Shown here: in pieces, positions 8,171-16,355 of the stretch
How the letters are laid out: each line of letters starts with the position of its first letter
Numbering within the stretch: the first letter of the stretch is position 1
Source of the DNA: Mycobacterium sp. 1164966.3
GTDB lineage: Bacteria; Actinomycetota; Actinomycetes; Mycobacteriales; Mycobacteriaceae
Assembly (NCBI RefSeq): GCF_001665395.1
Contig: NZ_LZSG01000027.1
Location: 34,780 to 98,779, forward strand
Direction of reading: 5' to 3'
Length of the DNA stretch: 64,000 bases
Program-made: the position numbers and the translations under genes
The notes under the pieces: model-generated
The model's input: only the letters and a program-made list of their open reading frames with translations
Databases searched by the model: none
Told to the model about the DNA's origin: nothing

Positions 8171-9212
8171 GATATCGCAGGCCGTGGTCACGCCATTCGG
8201 CGACCTGCTCGATGACGTCATCGGGTGTGCCGGTGAGGAGGCACTCTTTGAGTAGTGACGAGGGCACGTCAGCCGTCAAGGATAGGACCGTCTGTTCGTC
8301 GAGCGTCTGCGGGATGATGTCTTGTGCACCGGTGAAGTCGTCACCGAGGGGATGACGCGCGCCGTGGCGGGCCCATAACCGGGCGTGTGCGCTGAGCGCG
8401 AACGCTTTCATGGGTTGGGAGGCCAACGCTTCGTCGACCTGGTCGCGGCTGCGACCAGTCATGACGAAAAACAAGCCCGCGGCGGTGATGGACGTGGGGT
8501 CACGGCCGACGTCCGAAGCGGCGGCCCGGACCTTTTCCAGGCCGACGGCGTAGTCCTTGGGCCGCATCGTCATGGCGGCGGGAAACCATGCATCGGCGTA
8601 GCGCCCAGTGGCCCGTAGCATGCGCGGCCCGTGGGAGGCGATCCAGATGTCCGGCCACTTGCCGCGGTAGGGCGGTAGGTCGAACACGGCGTTGCGCAGC
8701 GGGAAGAATGGTGAATCACGCGTGACAAGTTCGCCTCTGGAGTTCCACAGCGCGCGAATGGTGGCTAGGGCTTCTTCGAAGCGTGCCACCGGCTTTGACC
8801 ACTCCACACCGTAGGTCTCATTGCTTTCGCGGTTGCCTGTTCCTATACCGAGAATGGCTCGTCCCCGGGTAAGTAGATGCAGCGTGGCGGCCGCCTGAGC
8901 GGTAACCGCGGGATTGCGACGGGCGGCACCGGATACCCCAATCCCAACCCGACGCCGTCCCAATTTATTTCGAGCGGCCAGATATCCCAATACCGTCCAT
9001 GCTTCGTAGTACGCATCGACATCAGGGGCTAGCCGTGCGGTTCCGACGTACTGAGGTGTCAGCACCGATCGCGGAAACAGTGAGGTGAGATGGTCAGGGA
9101 ACCAAAACGAGTCCACCCGATTCCCAACCGCGGTGAGATAACTGGCGCTCACCAACGCCGTTGGTAAGTAGCGGGTGTGTAGCGGTTGTTCTATCAGACC
9201 GACCTTAAACAT
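8070..9212 (-). CDS. F420-dependent LLM-class oxidoreductase, phthiodiolone ketoreductase-like
   Basis: The 380-residue protein is very close in length and in long motifs to the phthiodiolone/phenolphthiodiolone ketoreductase Rv2951c as I remember it: [43 protein letters not shown] and Q-D-I-I-P-Q-T. That family reduces a keto group on the long phthiocerol chain with reduced F420. No DIM/PGL synthesis genes are in the window, so the substrate here may be another long-chain ketone. The last part of the gene is duplicated at 6041-6145. It precedes the GMC gene on the same strand, with 328 bp between. Confidence 0.88.
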   Translation of the reverse strand: MFKVGLIEQPLHTRYLPTALVSASYLTAVGNRVDSFWFPDHLTSLFPRSVLTPQYVGTARLAPDVDAYYEAWTVLGYLAARNKLGRRRVGIGVSGAARRNPAVTAQAAATLHLLTRGRAILGIGTGNRESNETYGVEWSKPVARFEEALATIRALWNSRGELVTRDSPFFPLRNAVFDLPPYRGKWPDIWIASHGPRMLRATGRYADAWFPAAMTMRPKDYAVGLEKVRAAASDVGRDPTSITAAGLFFVMTGRSRDQVDEALASQPMKAFALSAHARLWARHGARHPLGDDFTGAQDIIPQTLDEQTVLSLTADVPSSLLKECLLTGTPDDVIEQVAEWRDHGLRYPIIGNLSGIQPSLRRGLAATLPLSRILRGLRKM

Positions 9213-9359
9213 GCTTACGCGCTTTCACTCGGAGAGGATTGTGACCGCGGCGACCATGATTGTCACCATCATGCGAAAGTCTCTGCGATAGAGGGGTTTC
9301 GCTGCAACGGACCATATTGACCGATGCAAAGGGTCAAGCATCAGTGACCCGATGACTCT

Positions 9360-10829
9360 CTATGGTGCCGCTTGTCTGGGACTGTCCGTCTCGGTCGCGC
9401 CTCGGACAACCATAGGTGACGTTGTCTCGCTGGCTCCCCCTCGCTTTTGCGAATTCTTAAGTACCCGAAGCATTATTGACGGGCGCAGCAGGTGCGAGGG
9501 AGGATCAAGCAGATTCATCGACTGCAGGAATTGCTGGACCACTGCTGGATCGGTTTCGGCGGCGGCCAGCACCCGATCGAGGTAAGCGTTGATGATCCGT
9601 ATAGACAGCGGTCGTTTCCCCGCTATCTGGGGCAAAGCCAGGTCCGAGCCTACCGCCGCTTGCCAGGCCACGCGGATCTCTTTAGCGGACGCGCGAAAAA
9701 ACCGCCACGGTAGGTTGCGATCCCCCTGCTGCAGGCAGTGGCGCAGGACGAGCGCTTCGATGGCGGCGACCGACATGCCCTGTCCGTAGAGTGGATTGAA
9801 GTTACATAGCGCGTCGCCCACGACGATCAGACCGTCGGGCGTTCGCGCCAACTTGTCATAGCGGCGCCACCGGTTTGAGGGAAACCGATAGTGCGTCATG
9901 TCTGCGAGTGGCTCGGCACGCCGCGCGGCGTCAAGCACGTACGGGGGCGCCATGTCGGCCAGGCAGTCCAGCAGCGCAATGCGATCCGCGGGGGGTTTTT
10001 GTCCTGCCACCGTTTGGACCGCGAGCCTGTAGGTGTCGTTCTCGCCGGCAAACATCGCGAAGCACACAGGTCGGCTAGGCTCGGGGCCGCTGAAAGCGAG
10101 GTACTCGCGCAGCGTGCCCGGTGGCAGGTGGACCGGCATGCCGGCGTAGCTGACCTGCACCGTAAGCTGGTCTTCGCGGGGGCGAGGATAGCCCAGGTCG
10201 TCAAGAAGCACTGGTGTCCGTGAGCCGCGTCCGGTGGCGTCCACGACAAGATCGGCCGCTAGGACCTTCTCGGCGCCAGAGTCACGCCGTGCCACCACAA
10301 CACCGGTCACGCGGTCGCGTTTTCGGTCCGACGTCAATCTCACCGCATCGTGGTCTTGCATGATCTCCACGTTGGAAAGTGCATGCACGCGGCGGCGCAG
10401 GCTCCACTCCAGAAACGGCCGGCTGACGTAGTAGCTGACCATCGAATTAGGGTCTGGAATCGTGCCAGATCGCAAAAGGCGATGTCCGCCAAACGATACC
10501 CAAAACCGTGACAGGTCACCGTCATTCCACACTCGCGCGCCGCCGACGACCAGCTCGTCGAGAAAACCGGGCAACAGCTCATCCATGATCTGCGCCCCGC
10601 GCGCTGTCGGAAGGTGGGGCAGGCCGCCTTGCGCCACGCCGCGACGGGTCACGGGGCCGTCCGGGAGGACATCCCGTTCGACCACCGTGACTGTGCTGTA
10701 GAAGTCAGCGAGCACCCGGGCGGCCAATAGCCCACCGATGCTTGCCCCCAAAACTACTGCGGTCTCGGCAACTTTAGGAAACACCTCGTCGCGAAGGCGA
10801 CCTGTATCCGTGAGCGGTGCAATCGACAT
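9360..10829 (-). CDS. FAD-dependent monooxygenase / oxidoreductase
   Basis: The 489-residue protein has an N-terminal FAD Rossmann motif in the variant form V-V-L-G-A-S-I-G-G-L-L-A-A-R-V-L near residue 25, with the ribose-binding E-R-D at the end of the second strand. The PHBH-type second FAD motif (G-L-I-V-V-G-D-A-L-C-N-F-N-P-L-Y-G-Q-G-M) is near residue 345, where the Asp contacts the flavin ribityl. This places it with single-component flavoprotein monooxygenases and epoxidase-like enzymes. The substrate is unknown. Two CTGCAG-containing palindromes lie 37-97 bp upstream of its start. It is separated by 147 bp from the LLM gene downstream on the same strand and might share its transcript. 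Confidence 0.88.
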   Translation of the reverse strand: MSIAPLTDTGRLRDEVFPKVAETAVVLGASIGGLLAARVLADFYSTVTVVERDVLPDGPVTRRGVAQGGLPHLPTARGAQIMDELLPGFLDELVVGGARVWNDGDLSRFWVSFGGHRLLRSGTIPDPNSMVSYYVSRPFLEWSLRRRVHALSNVEIMQDHDAVRLTSDRKRDRVTGVVVARRDSGAEKVLAADLVVDATGRGSRTPVLLDDLGYPRPREDQLTVQVSYAGMPVHLPPGTLREYLAFSGPEPSRPVCFAMFAGENDTYRLAVQTVAGQKPPADRIALLDCLADMAPPYVLDAARRAEPLADMTHYRFPSNRWRRYDKLARTPDGLIVVGDALCNFNPLYGQGMSVAAIEALVLRHCLQQGDRNLPWRFFRASAKEIRVAWQAAVGSDLALPQIAGKRPLSIRIINAYLDRVLAAAETDPAVVQQFLQSMNLLDPPSHLLRPSIMLRVLKNSQKRGGASETTSPMVVRGATETDSPRQAAP

Positions 10830-10865
10830 CTACTACCCTTCATCGACGTTCGGTTCATGGGCTTC

Positions 10866-10926
10866 CTGCAGCGCTGCAGACGATCGCCGCGTGAATCTCC
10901 TTGCGGGACCTGCAGACAGTCTGCAG
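10866..10926. promoter_or_regulatory. Pair of CTGCAG palindromes, putative operator for the FAD monooxygenase
   Basis: CTGCAGCGCTGCAG (10866-10879) is a perfect palindrome. CTGCAGACAGTCTGCAG (10910-10926) has perfect 8-bp arms around one base. The centres are about 45 bp apart, 37 to 97 bp upstream of the minus-strand gene starting at 10829. The rest of the 10830-11145 gap shows no gene. Confidence 0.45.
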
Positions 10927-11145
10927 CGATCAGGGCTATCCGCCCACGGCTTTTCGAGCCGTTCTTCCCACAAAAGCTGCCGCGACCACCGCTATGATCC
11001 GCGATCTACCGGACGGCGGTGCATGTTGTGCCCGCATCGCAACCTTTGTGTGCAATGCGTTTTCGAGAGGCAATCAAATTGTGCGGCGCTCGCCTTTAAT
11101 GGACGGGTCGAATTTCGTGCTAGTGCCGATCGACACGGTGACCTG

Positions 11146-12075
11146 TCAGCTGAGCAGCTGCCTGCGGTAAGCGGTGGGTGTAGTGCCGAGCTGTCGACGT
11201 GTCACGGTGGCCAGGTGTTGTGAACTGGCGAAGCCGCATTGGTGCGCGATATCGGTAATGCTTAGAGACGGGTTGCCTAGCAATTCACACGCTCGCGCGA
11301 AACGGCGGTTCATTAACCAGCGATGCGGAGGCTCGCCCGTGCCATCGCGAAAAAGAGTCGCCAGGCGGGCCGTCGATAAACCTACTACCTTCGCCAGCTC
11401 CGTCAAACCGACGTCATCCGATAAGTGCGCTTCGAGGTACTCGATCGCGCGCCGTAGGCGCCAATCGCGATAGCCTGGTCCGCTTTTTCCAGCGAACGCT
11501 GTGGAGCCAGACAGGGTTGAATGTCGCCGGATGAGCCGCACTGCGAGCTGCTGGCCGAGCGATTCGAACATCATGCGAGAACACCGGTCGCGTTGCGTCA
11601 TCTCGCGGAGGATCTGCCGGCAAGTGGCCTCGACGAACGGATCACGTGAACACATCGGATCGACAAGAGCGATCGTCCGACCTTTCTGGGTTGCACCGCT
11701 CTCTACAGCGAGCCGCTCAACCATGGCGTGAGGCAGATACATGTGCAAGTAGGTGAATGGCTGCTCTGAGGTGAATATCCCGCGCGGCTGTTCGCCGGCG
11801 ACCACAATATTCATGTGGAACGCCGGATGTGCGCCGCTCCACTTCCGCTGCCCGTCGGCGAAGTAGGTGTGGTGATGGTGCCCGCTCACCAACATCGATA
11901 TCACGTCAGTGTTCTCATTCGCGCGGCCAGATAATTCGTATGATGAATTGCGCTGGAACCGCCAGATAGCTGCCGACATCGTTTCGTCAGGAGTCGTGAT
12001 GCGCTGCTCTGGCGCGAAACCCAGTCGGTGCGCGACGTTATCGGGGGTTACCTTTGTCGGTGCGCTTACCATCAC
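11146..12075 (-). CDS. AraC-family transcriptional regulator
   Basis: The 309-residue protein has a C-terminal double helix-turn-helix typical of AraC/XylS proteins: Y-L-E-A-H-L-S-D-D-V-G-L-T-E-L-A-K-V-V-G-L-S followed by F-R-D-G-T-G-E-P-P-H-R-W, then S-I-T-D-I-A-H-Q-C-G-F-A-S-S-Q-H-L. The N-terminal half is a cupin-like ligand domain containing a His run (G-H-H-H-H-T-Y). It lies upstream of the FAD monooxygenase on the same strand, with 316 bp between, and is a candidate regulator of it. Its own start at 12075 is 204 bp beyond the GlxA-type gene's stop. Confidence 0.9.
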   Translation of the reverse strand: MMVSAPTKVTPDNVAHRLGFAPEQRITTPDETMSAAIWRFQRNSSYELSGRANENTDVISMLVSGHHHHTYFADGQRKWSGAHPAFHMNIVVAGEQPRGIFTSEQPFTYLHMYLPHAMVERLAVESGATQKGRTIALVDPMCSRDPFVEATCRQILREMTQRDRCSRMMFESLGQQLAVRLIRRHSTLSGSTAFAGKSGPGYRDWRLRRAIEYLEAHLSDDVGLTELAKVVGLSTARLATLFRDGTGEPPHRWLMNRRFARACELLGNPSLSITDIAHQCGFASSQHLATVTRRQLGTTPTAYRRQLLS

Positions 12076-12279
12076 GCCATCCGTCGCTTGACCGATGACG
12101 ATGTTGTCTTGAGAAGGTGTTGAATAAGCAAGGCTGCCAACGCCAGAGACGCAGCAATTGTCCCGCGGTCGAATCGTGAAGACACAGATTCAGTGTCCGC
12201 GTTTGTAACGACTTCGGCCAGTGGCGAAGCGACACGTTTCCCACAATCTGCGACATCAAGCGCGGACGCAACGCCAGAT

Positions 12280-13308
12280 CTAGCAATCGTGATCGACGGT
12301 CGGAGGCGGCGCAATCGGGCGGGAAGCGTCATCGGCACTGCGGACAGTAGTACGGAATCTGTCTTGATACGCCTTGGGGGAGACGCCGAGGCGGTTGACA
12401 AAGACTCGTCTGAGCGTTTCGGCACTGCCGAAGCCGGCTAGCTGCGCTGTGCGAGCCACCGTTCGTCCCCCCTCGAGTTGGGCCCTCGCGATATCGATGC
12501 GGACCATCTCAACGTACCGGGCCGGGGTTGTGGCAAGTTCGGACTGAAATAGTCGCGCCAATTGGCGTTTGCTCAAGGACGCCCTTGCCGCAAGGCTTTT
12601 CACGCTGTGGTCCGCATCTGGGTTAGCAGCGATCGCTGCCGTGACCGAACGCAGCACGGATTGGGACGGCGGATCAGCCTCCACTAAGACAGAAAACTGC
12701 GACTGTCCTCCCGCGCGTTTGAGATACACAACCAGCGCCCGTGCCACCTCGCGAACCAACTCCGCGCCATAATCCAGTTCCACCAGCGCCAGAGCCAGGT
12801 CGATGCCAGCTGATACCCCAGCCGAGGTGAAGATCTCGCCATCGCGAACAAAGATCGCGTCCGGTTCGACACATGTATCAGGGAATTCGCGGGCAAGCAG
12901 CGGTGCGTGTCGCCAGTGCGTTGTAGCGCGCCGACCGCTCAACAAGCCAGCCTGTGCCAAGACGAACGAACCCGTGCAAACGGAAGCCAATCGCCGGGAC
13001 CGCGCCGACAACGGTCCGAGGGCCTCCACGAGCGCCGGATCGAGTTGCCGCCCGACCAGTGTGTCGCCCCCAGCGACAATGACGGTGTCGGCAGAATCAA
13101 TCGCCGAAATGCTATCGGTGACACCCAACTTGGTTCCGATCGAGGTTGTCACATCTTGCCCATCTACGGATGCGACTTTGAGCTGATAATGCGCTCCGAA
13201 CCGGTTTGCCGCAACGAAGACCTCGGCTGGTCCCGCTGCATCCAGAAGCGTCACCCGCTCGAAGACGATCGTCACCACTACACGTGATGTCGCAGCAATC
13301 TCATTCAC
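12280..13308 (-). CDS. GlxA-family regulator (DJ-1/PfpI domain plus AraC helix-turn-helix)
   Basis: Residues 8-180 form a DJ-1/PfpI-like domain with the nucleophile-elbow context S-V-C-T-G-S-F-V-L-A-Q-A-G-L-L-S-G-R-R-A-T-T-H-W; Cys and His are both kept. The C-terminal part (from about residue 225) is an AraC-type DNA-binding region: S-V-K-S-L-A-A-R-A-S-L-S-K-R-Q-L-A-R-L-F, then T-A-Q-L-A-G-F-G-S-A-E-T-L-R-R-V-F. Length (342) is usual for FtrA/GlxA-type activators. It is probably a cytoplasmic activator responding to a small metabolite. It is followed on the same strand by the AraC gene, giving two AraC-type regulators in a row. Confidence 0.9.
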   Translation of the reverse strand: MNEIAATSRVVVTIVFERVTLLDAAGPAEVFVAANRFGAHYQLKVASVDGQDVTTSIGTKLGVTDSISAIDSADTVIVAGGDTLVGRQLDPALVEALGPLSARSRRLASVCTGSFVLAQAGLLSGRRATTHWRHAPLLAREFPDTCVEPDAIFVRDGEIFTSAGVSAGIDLALALVELDYGAELVREVARALVVYLKRAGGQSQFSVLVEADPPSQSVLRSVTAAIAANPDADHSVKSLAARASLSKRQLARLFQSELATTPARYVEMVRIDIARAQLEGGRTVARTAQLAGFGSAETLRRVFVNRLGVSPKAYQDRFRTTVRSADDASRPIAPPPTVDHDC

Positions 13309-14054
13309 ACCAGCATTGTGTCCCTAACGGCGTTCATGGTTCGCCAGCCGTGTCTACATTCCGATCCTCGGCCACCAAGACTTGTAATGCGGGACGCATG
13401 TGAGCATCCGATGCAAGTCTCGTGCACAAAATTCGCGACCGAGACACGTCGTTGTCAGGGGATCAAGGTACACACGACCATGACGGCCACGCCTGTCCCA
13501 GGTGGGGCAGCGCGAAACGTTGCGCGGCAGTGGCTGATTGCCTTATTAATCAGATGACGACAGGTAGGTACCGTGAATCACCTAAAATCAGTCCGCCCGG
13601 ACACAGCAAAGCCATGCACCGCCGCAATTGTCGAAACGGGCGAGAAAGACTCATCCCTGGCACCTGGGATGCCGCACTGTTGGTGGGGCCGTCTTCCGCT
13701 AGAGAAGACGTTCGGCTTCGCGCGTAATCGCTATGTCATCATTGATTACTCGCGGTCGGACGAATCTCACGCTCGGGGCGACGCTTTGCCTCTGCGACTG
13801 TTCCTAGTCCAGAGTCTTCTCCACGGTCTTATCGCGACACTGCTGATTGTGTCCGCCGCCGGGCTCGGGTGGTTCTAACGGCGGGCATTCAGCGATGTCA
13901 GCTGGTGTAGGACGTGGTTTGCTTGCGGCAATGCTGCACATAGTGTGGGCGGTCGACCGGTAGTTCGCGATAAGCGTGACGGAGATCTGCAGTGCGCACA
14001 CATGTGACGGGATCTCTCGGATACGACGCGACAAATCAGCGCAAGGATGGCTCT
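13309..14054. other. Intergenic stretch, promoter region and one doubtful small frame
   Basis: The region upstream of the GlxA-type gene (minus) and of the MBL gene (plus) should hold divergent promoters. The only open frame with some coding character is 13573-13878. Confidence 0.4.
13573..13878 (+). CDS. Hypothetical small protein with C-terminal membrane segment
   Basis: A GTG-started frame of 101 codons ends with a hydrophobic stretch (L-F-L-V-Q-S-L-L-H-G-L-I-A-T-L-L-I-V-S-A-A-G-L) that could be a single membrane anchor. The first half has no recognisable motif. The ribosome site (AGGTA) is weak. I do not recognise the family, and it may be non-coding. Confidence 0.3.
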   Translation: MNHLKSVRPDTAKPCTAAIVETGEKDSSLAPGMPHCWWGRLPLEKTFGFARNRYVIIDYSRSDESHARGDALPLRLFLVQSLLHGLIATLLIVSAAGLGWF

Positions 14055-14777
14055 ATGAACATCACCTCGAATACCACCCTTCACGAAATTGCGCCGGATA
14101 TCTACCGGCTGTCGACGTGGGTACCCGAGGTCACCGATGACGGGTTCACCTTCAATCAATTCTTGTTGACCGGTGAGCAGCCAATGCTGTTCCATTGCGG
14201 TCACCGCCAGCTGTTCCCGCAGGTGTCGGAAGCCATCTCGCGCGTTATGCCGCTGGATACGCTCCGGTGGATCTCGTTCGGGCACCTGGAAGCTGACGAA
14301 TGCGGCGCGATGAACCTATTTCTGCGCGCTGCCCCGCATGCCGAGGTCATCCATGGTGTGCTGGCGAACATGTTGTCCTTAAACGACATCTGTGACAGGC
14401 CGCCGGTGGCCGCGCCTGATGAACTGCTTGACATCGGTCAGCATCGGCTGAGGTTCATCGCCACTCCGCACGTGCCACACAACTGGGAAGCGGGGTTGTG
14501 GTTTGACGAAGCGACGTCGACCCTGCTGGCAGGCGACCTGTTCAGCCAGGCCGGTCGTTGCCCTGCATTGACCGAATCAGACTGTGTCGCAGCAGCCTTA
14601 GATACTGAAAGCCTCTTTCGTGGAACGGGTCTAACGACCAATCTGGTGCCCACGCTGCGGCAGTTGGCCGAGCTGAAACCCCGCACACTGGCGCTCATGC
14701 ACGGTGCCTCCTACACCGGCGACGGCACCGGACAATTGCGCGAGCTGGCCGACGGTTACGCCGCGATGATGGTCTGA
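14055..14777 (+). CDS. MBL-fold protein, stand-alone flavodiiron-like (ODP) domain
   Basis: The ATG at 14055 follows GCAAGGATGG. The 240-residue protein has the layout of the oxygen-binding diiron domain of flavodiiron proteins: Y-R-L-S-T-W-V-P near the start, H-L-E-A-D-E (the H-x-E-x-D ligand set), H-V-P-H-N-W-E-A-G, L-A-G-D-L-F and a final A-L-M-H-G-A-S-Y. In canonical flavodiiron proteins the first motif continues with His (HxExDH); here that position is Glu, so the metal site may be altered. No flavodoxin domain follows. It may reduce O2 or NO with an external electron donor, or be a hydrolase. It is monocistronic. Confidence 0.8.
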   Translation: MNITSNTTLHEIAPDIYRLSTWVPEVTDDGFTFNQFLLTGEQPMLFHCGHRQLFPQVSEAISRVMPLDTLRWISFGHLEADECGAMNLFLRAAPHAEVIHGVLANMLSLNDICDRPPVAAPDELLDIGQHRLRFIATPHVPHNWEAGLWFDEATSTLLAGDLFSQAGRCPALTESDCVAAALDTESLFRGTGLTTNLVPTLRQLAELKPRTLALMHGASYTGDGTGQLRELADGYAAMMV

Positions 14778-15321
14778 CCGCTATACAAACTATGGAGCTT
14801 CTGGGAACGCTTAGAAACGCCGTTGTTACGGTTTCTCAGCCACCTCGACCTTCATCGAATCCGACCGCGAGAGGGTCCGCACTGAGTCTCACATTTGGGA
14901 ACCGCAGTGCCCTATGCCAACAAGCGCCGTGTCCGGCTACGGTATTCCGGCGTCGTCAATGCGCCGGTCGTAGCTGACGACGCACATGAGGTCTTCGGTG
15001 GACGTGCTGGCAATCTTTGTCTGCGGTTACCTTGTAAAAGCCGCCTGGCTTTGTATCCCACTTCGCTCGCTGATCTGTGCGCTAGTCGTGCCGACAACGA
15101 AGCAGAAGGCGTGGTTGTATGCGGTTCAGCCCCGCCAGGGGGACCGATTTTGCAGAGTTGGCCGCTGAAGCCTGATGTTTAGTCGTCGCGGATCGTGTTG
15201 CTGCTCAGAGAAGTCCGATACTCCGGGGTAAGTCTGCTTGTTAGCCGATGTGGTCGTGAGCGATGACGTAGTTCGCCGTGCTGACGCGTATGTGTTCTGT
15301 CTATTCCTCAGGGTCAGCCGG
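14778..15321. other. Intergenic stretch between convergent genes, nothing firm
   Basis: These 544 bp lie between the 3' ends of the MBL gene (plus) and the SDR gene (minus). Neither strand shows a frame with convincing start, codon use or homology. It may contain decayed sequence. Confidence 0.4.
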
Positions 15322-16224
15322 TTAGACCAATCGGGCCGGTTTCAGTAGGTCGTGCAGCCCGACCCGATGCAGTATCTCGGCCTTGAGCCGGTCGAGGACC
15401 GCGAAGCCGACCTCGGCGCCGTCCTCCGTCGGGCCGGTGTAAGACCGAAACGGGCGCTTACCAAATGGGGTATCAATTACATTGACAACGGCGTCGGCGA
15501 CCGCGGATTCGTCGGGGTCCGGGGAGGCGATGACATCGAAGGCGTGCTGAACCTGAGGTCCCAAACCCGCGTAGGGGCCAGCCTCATAGTCGTCAACCAC
15601 TGTCTTGTCGCTGGGCGAGCCGGCACGCGCCAAATGGTTGGTGTTGGTGGTGAATGCACCGGAAACGATGATGGAAGTCTCGATGCCCCAGCGGGTCAGT
15701 TCGGGAGCGTAGGCCACCGCCAGCGCGTCCATCGCGGCTTTGGCCGCGAAATAGGGTGCCAGATAAGGCGGCGCGCCTCCCGCGGCGCTGCTGCTGGATA
15801 TCCACACCAACAGGCCCTGCCGCTGTCGTCGCATGTGTGGCAGGACAGATCGGTTGACTCGCTGCGTGCTCAGCACGTTGATGTCATACACTTCCGCGAA
15901 CTGCTCGGGCGTAAATGCCTCAGCCGGTCCGAAGACCATGTGCCCCGGATTGTGTACCACCACATCGATACGCCCATTGGCGTTCAAAACCCTTTCGACG
16001 GCGGCATTTACGGACGATTGCGACTGCGCATCCATTTCCACGGTCCGCAGATCAACGCCGTTATCCTTTGCGAAATAGCCCACCGCTTCGGCCTGAGACG
16101 CGTTGCGGCCGGAGATCTCACGCATCGACGCGTAGACCGTTTGGCCGGCGAGCGCGAGCGTTTCGGCGGTGAGCCGAACGAAGTTACTCGACGCACCCGT
16201 CACCAGAACTATCTTCTGACCCAT
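15322..16224 (-). CDS. Short-chain dehydrogenase/reductase
   Basis: This 300-residue classical SDR has an N-terminal cofactor motif T-G-A-S-S-N-F-V-R (usual TGxxxGxG form altered at two positions), N-P-G-H in place of NNAG, a catalytic Ser in W-I-S-S-S-S-A, and Y-F-A-A-K as the YxxxK pair. The altered glycine motif may change cofactor binding but the fold is clear. It should catalyse NAD(P)-dependent alcohol/ketone conversion on an unknown substrate. It lies 131 bp downstream of the LuxR-type regulator's stop on the same strand, so its promoter must be in that gap or it reads through from the regulator. Confidence 0.88.
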   Translation of the reverse strand: MGQKIVLVTGASSNFVRLTAETLALAGQTVYASMREISGRNASQAEAVGYFAKDNGVDLRTVEMDAQSQSSVNAAVERVLNANGRIDVVVHNPGHMVFGPAEAFTPEQFAEVYDINVLSTQRVNRSVLPHMRRQRQGLLVWISSSSAAGGAPPYLAPYFAAKAAMDALAVAYAPELTRWGIETSIIVSGAFTTNTNHLARAGSPSDKTVVDDYEAGPYAGLGPQVQHAFDVIASPDPDESAVADAVVNVIDTPFGKRPFRSYTGPTEDGAEVGFAVLDRLKAEILHRVGLHDLLKPARLV

Positions 16225-16355
16225 TGAGAAATCCTTTCTACGCCAGGGCGAGTCAGCGAGTTGCTCTTTGCCTCAGTAGAAGGTTGCGCTGAATAAGCCG
16301 CGATCGCATCCGCCGGTGGCTAGTCATCAAGTGCGCCGATCCACAACTTGACTAC

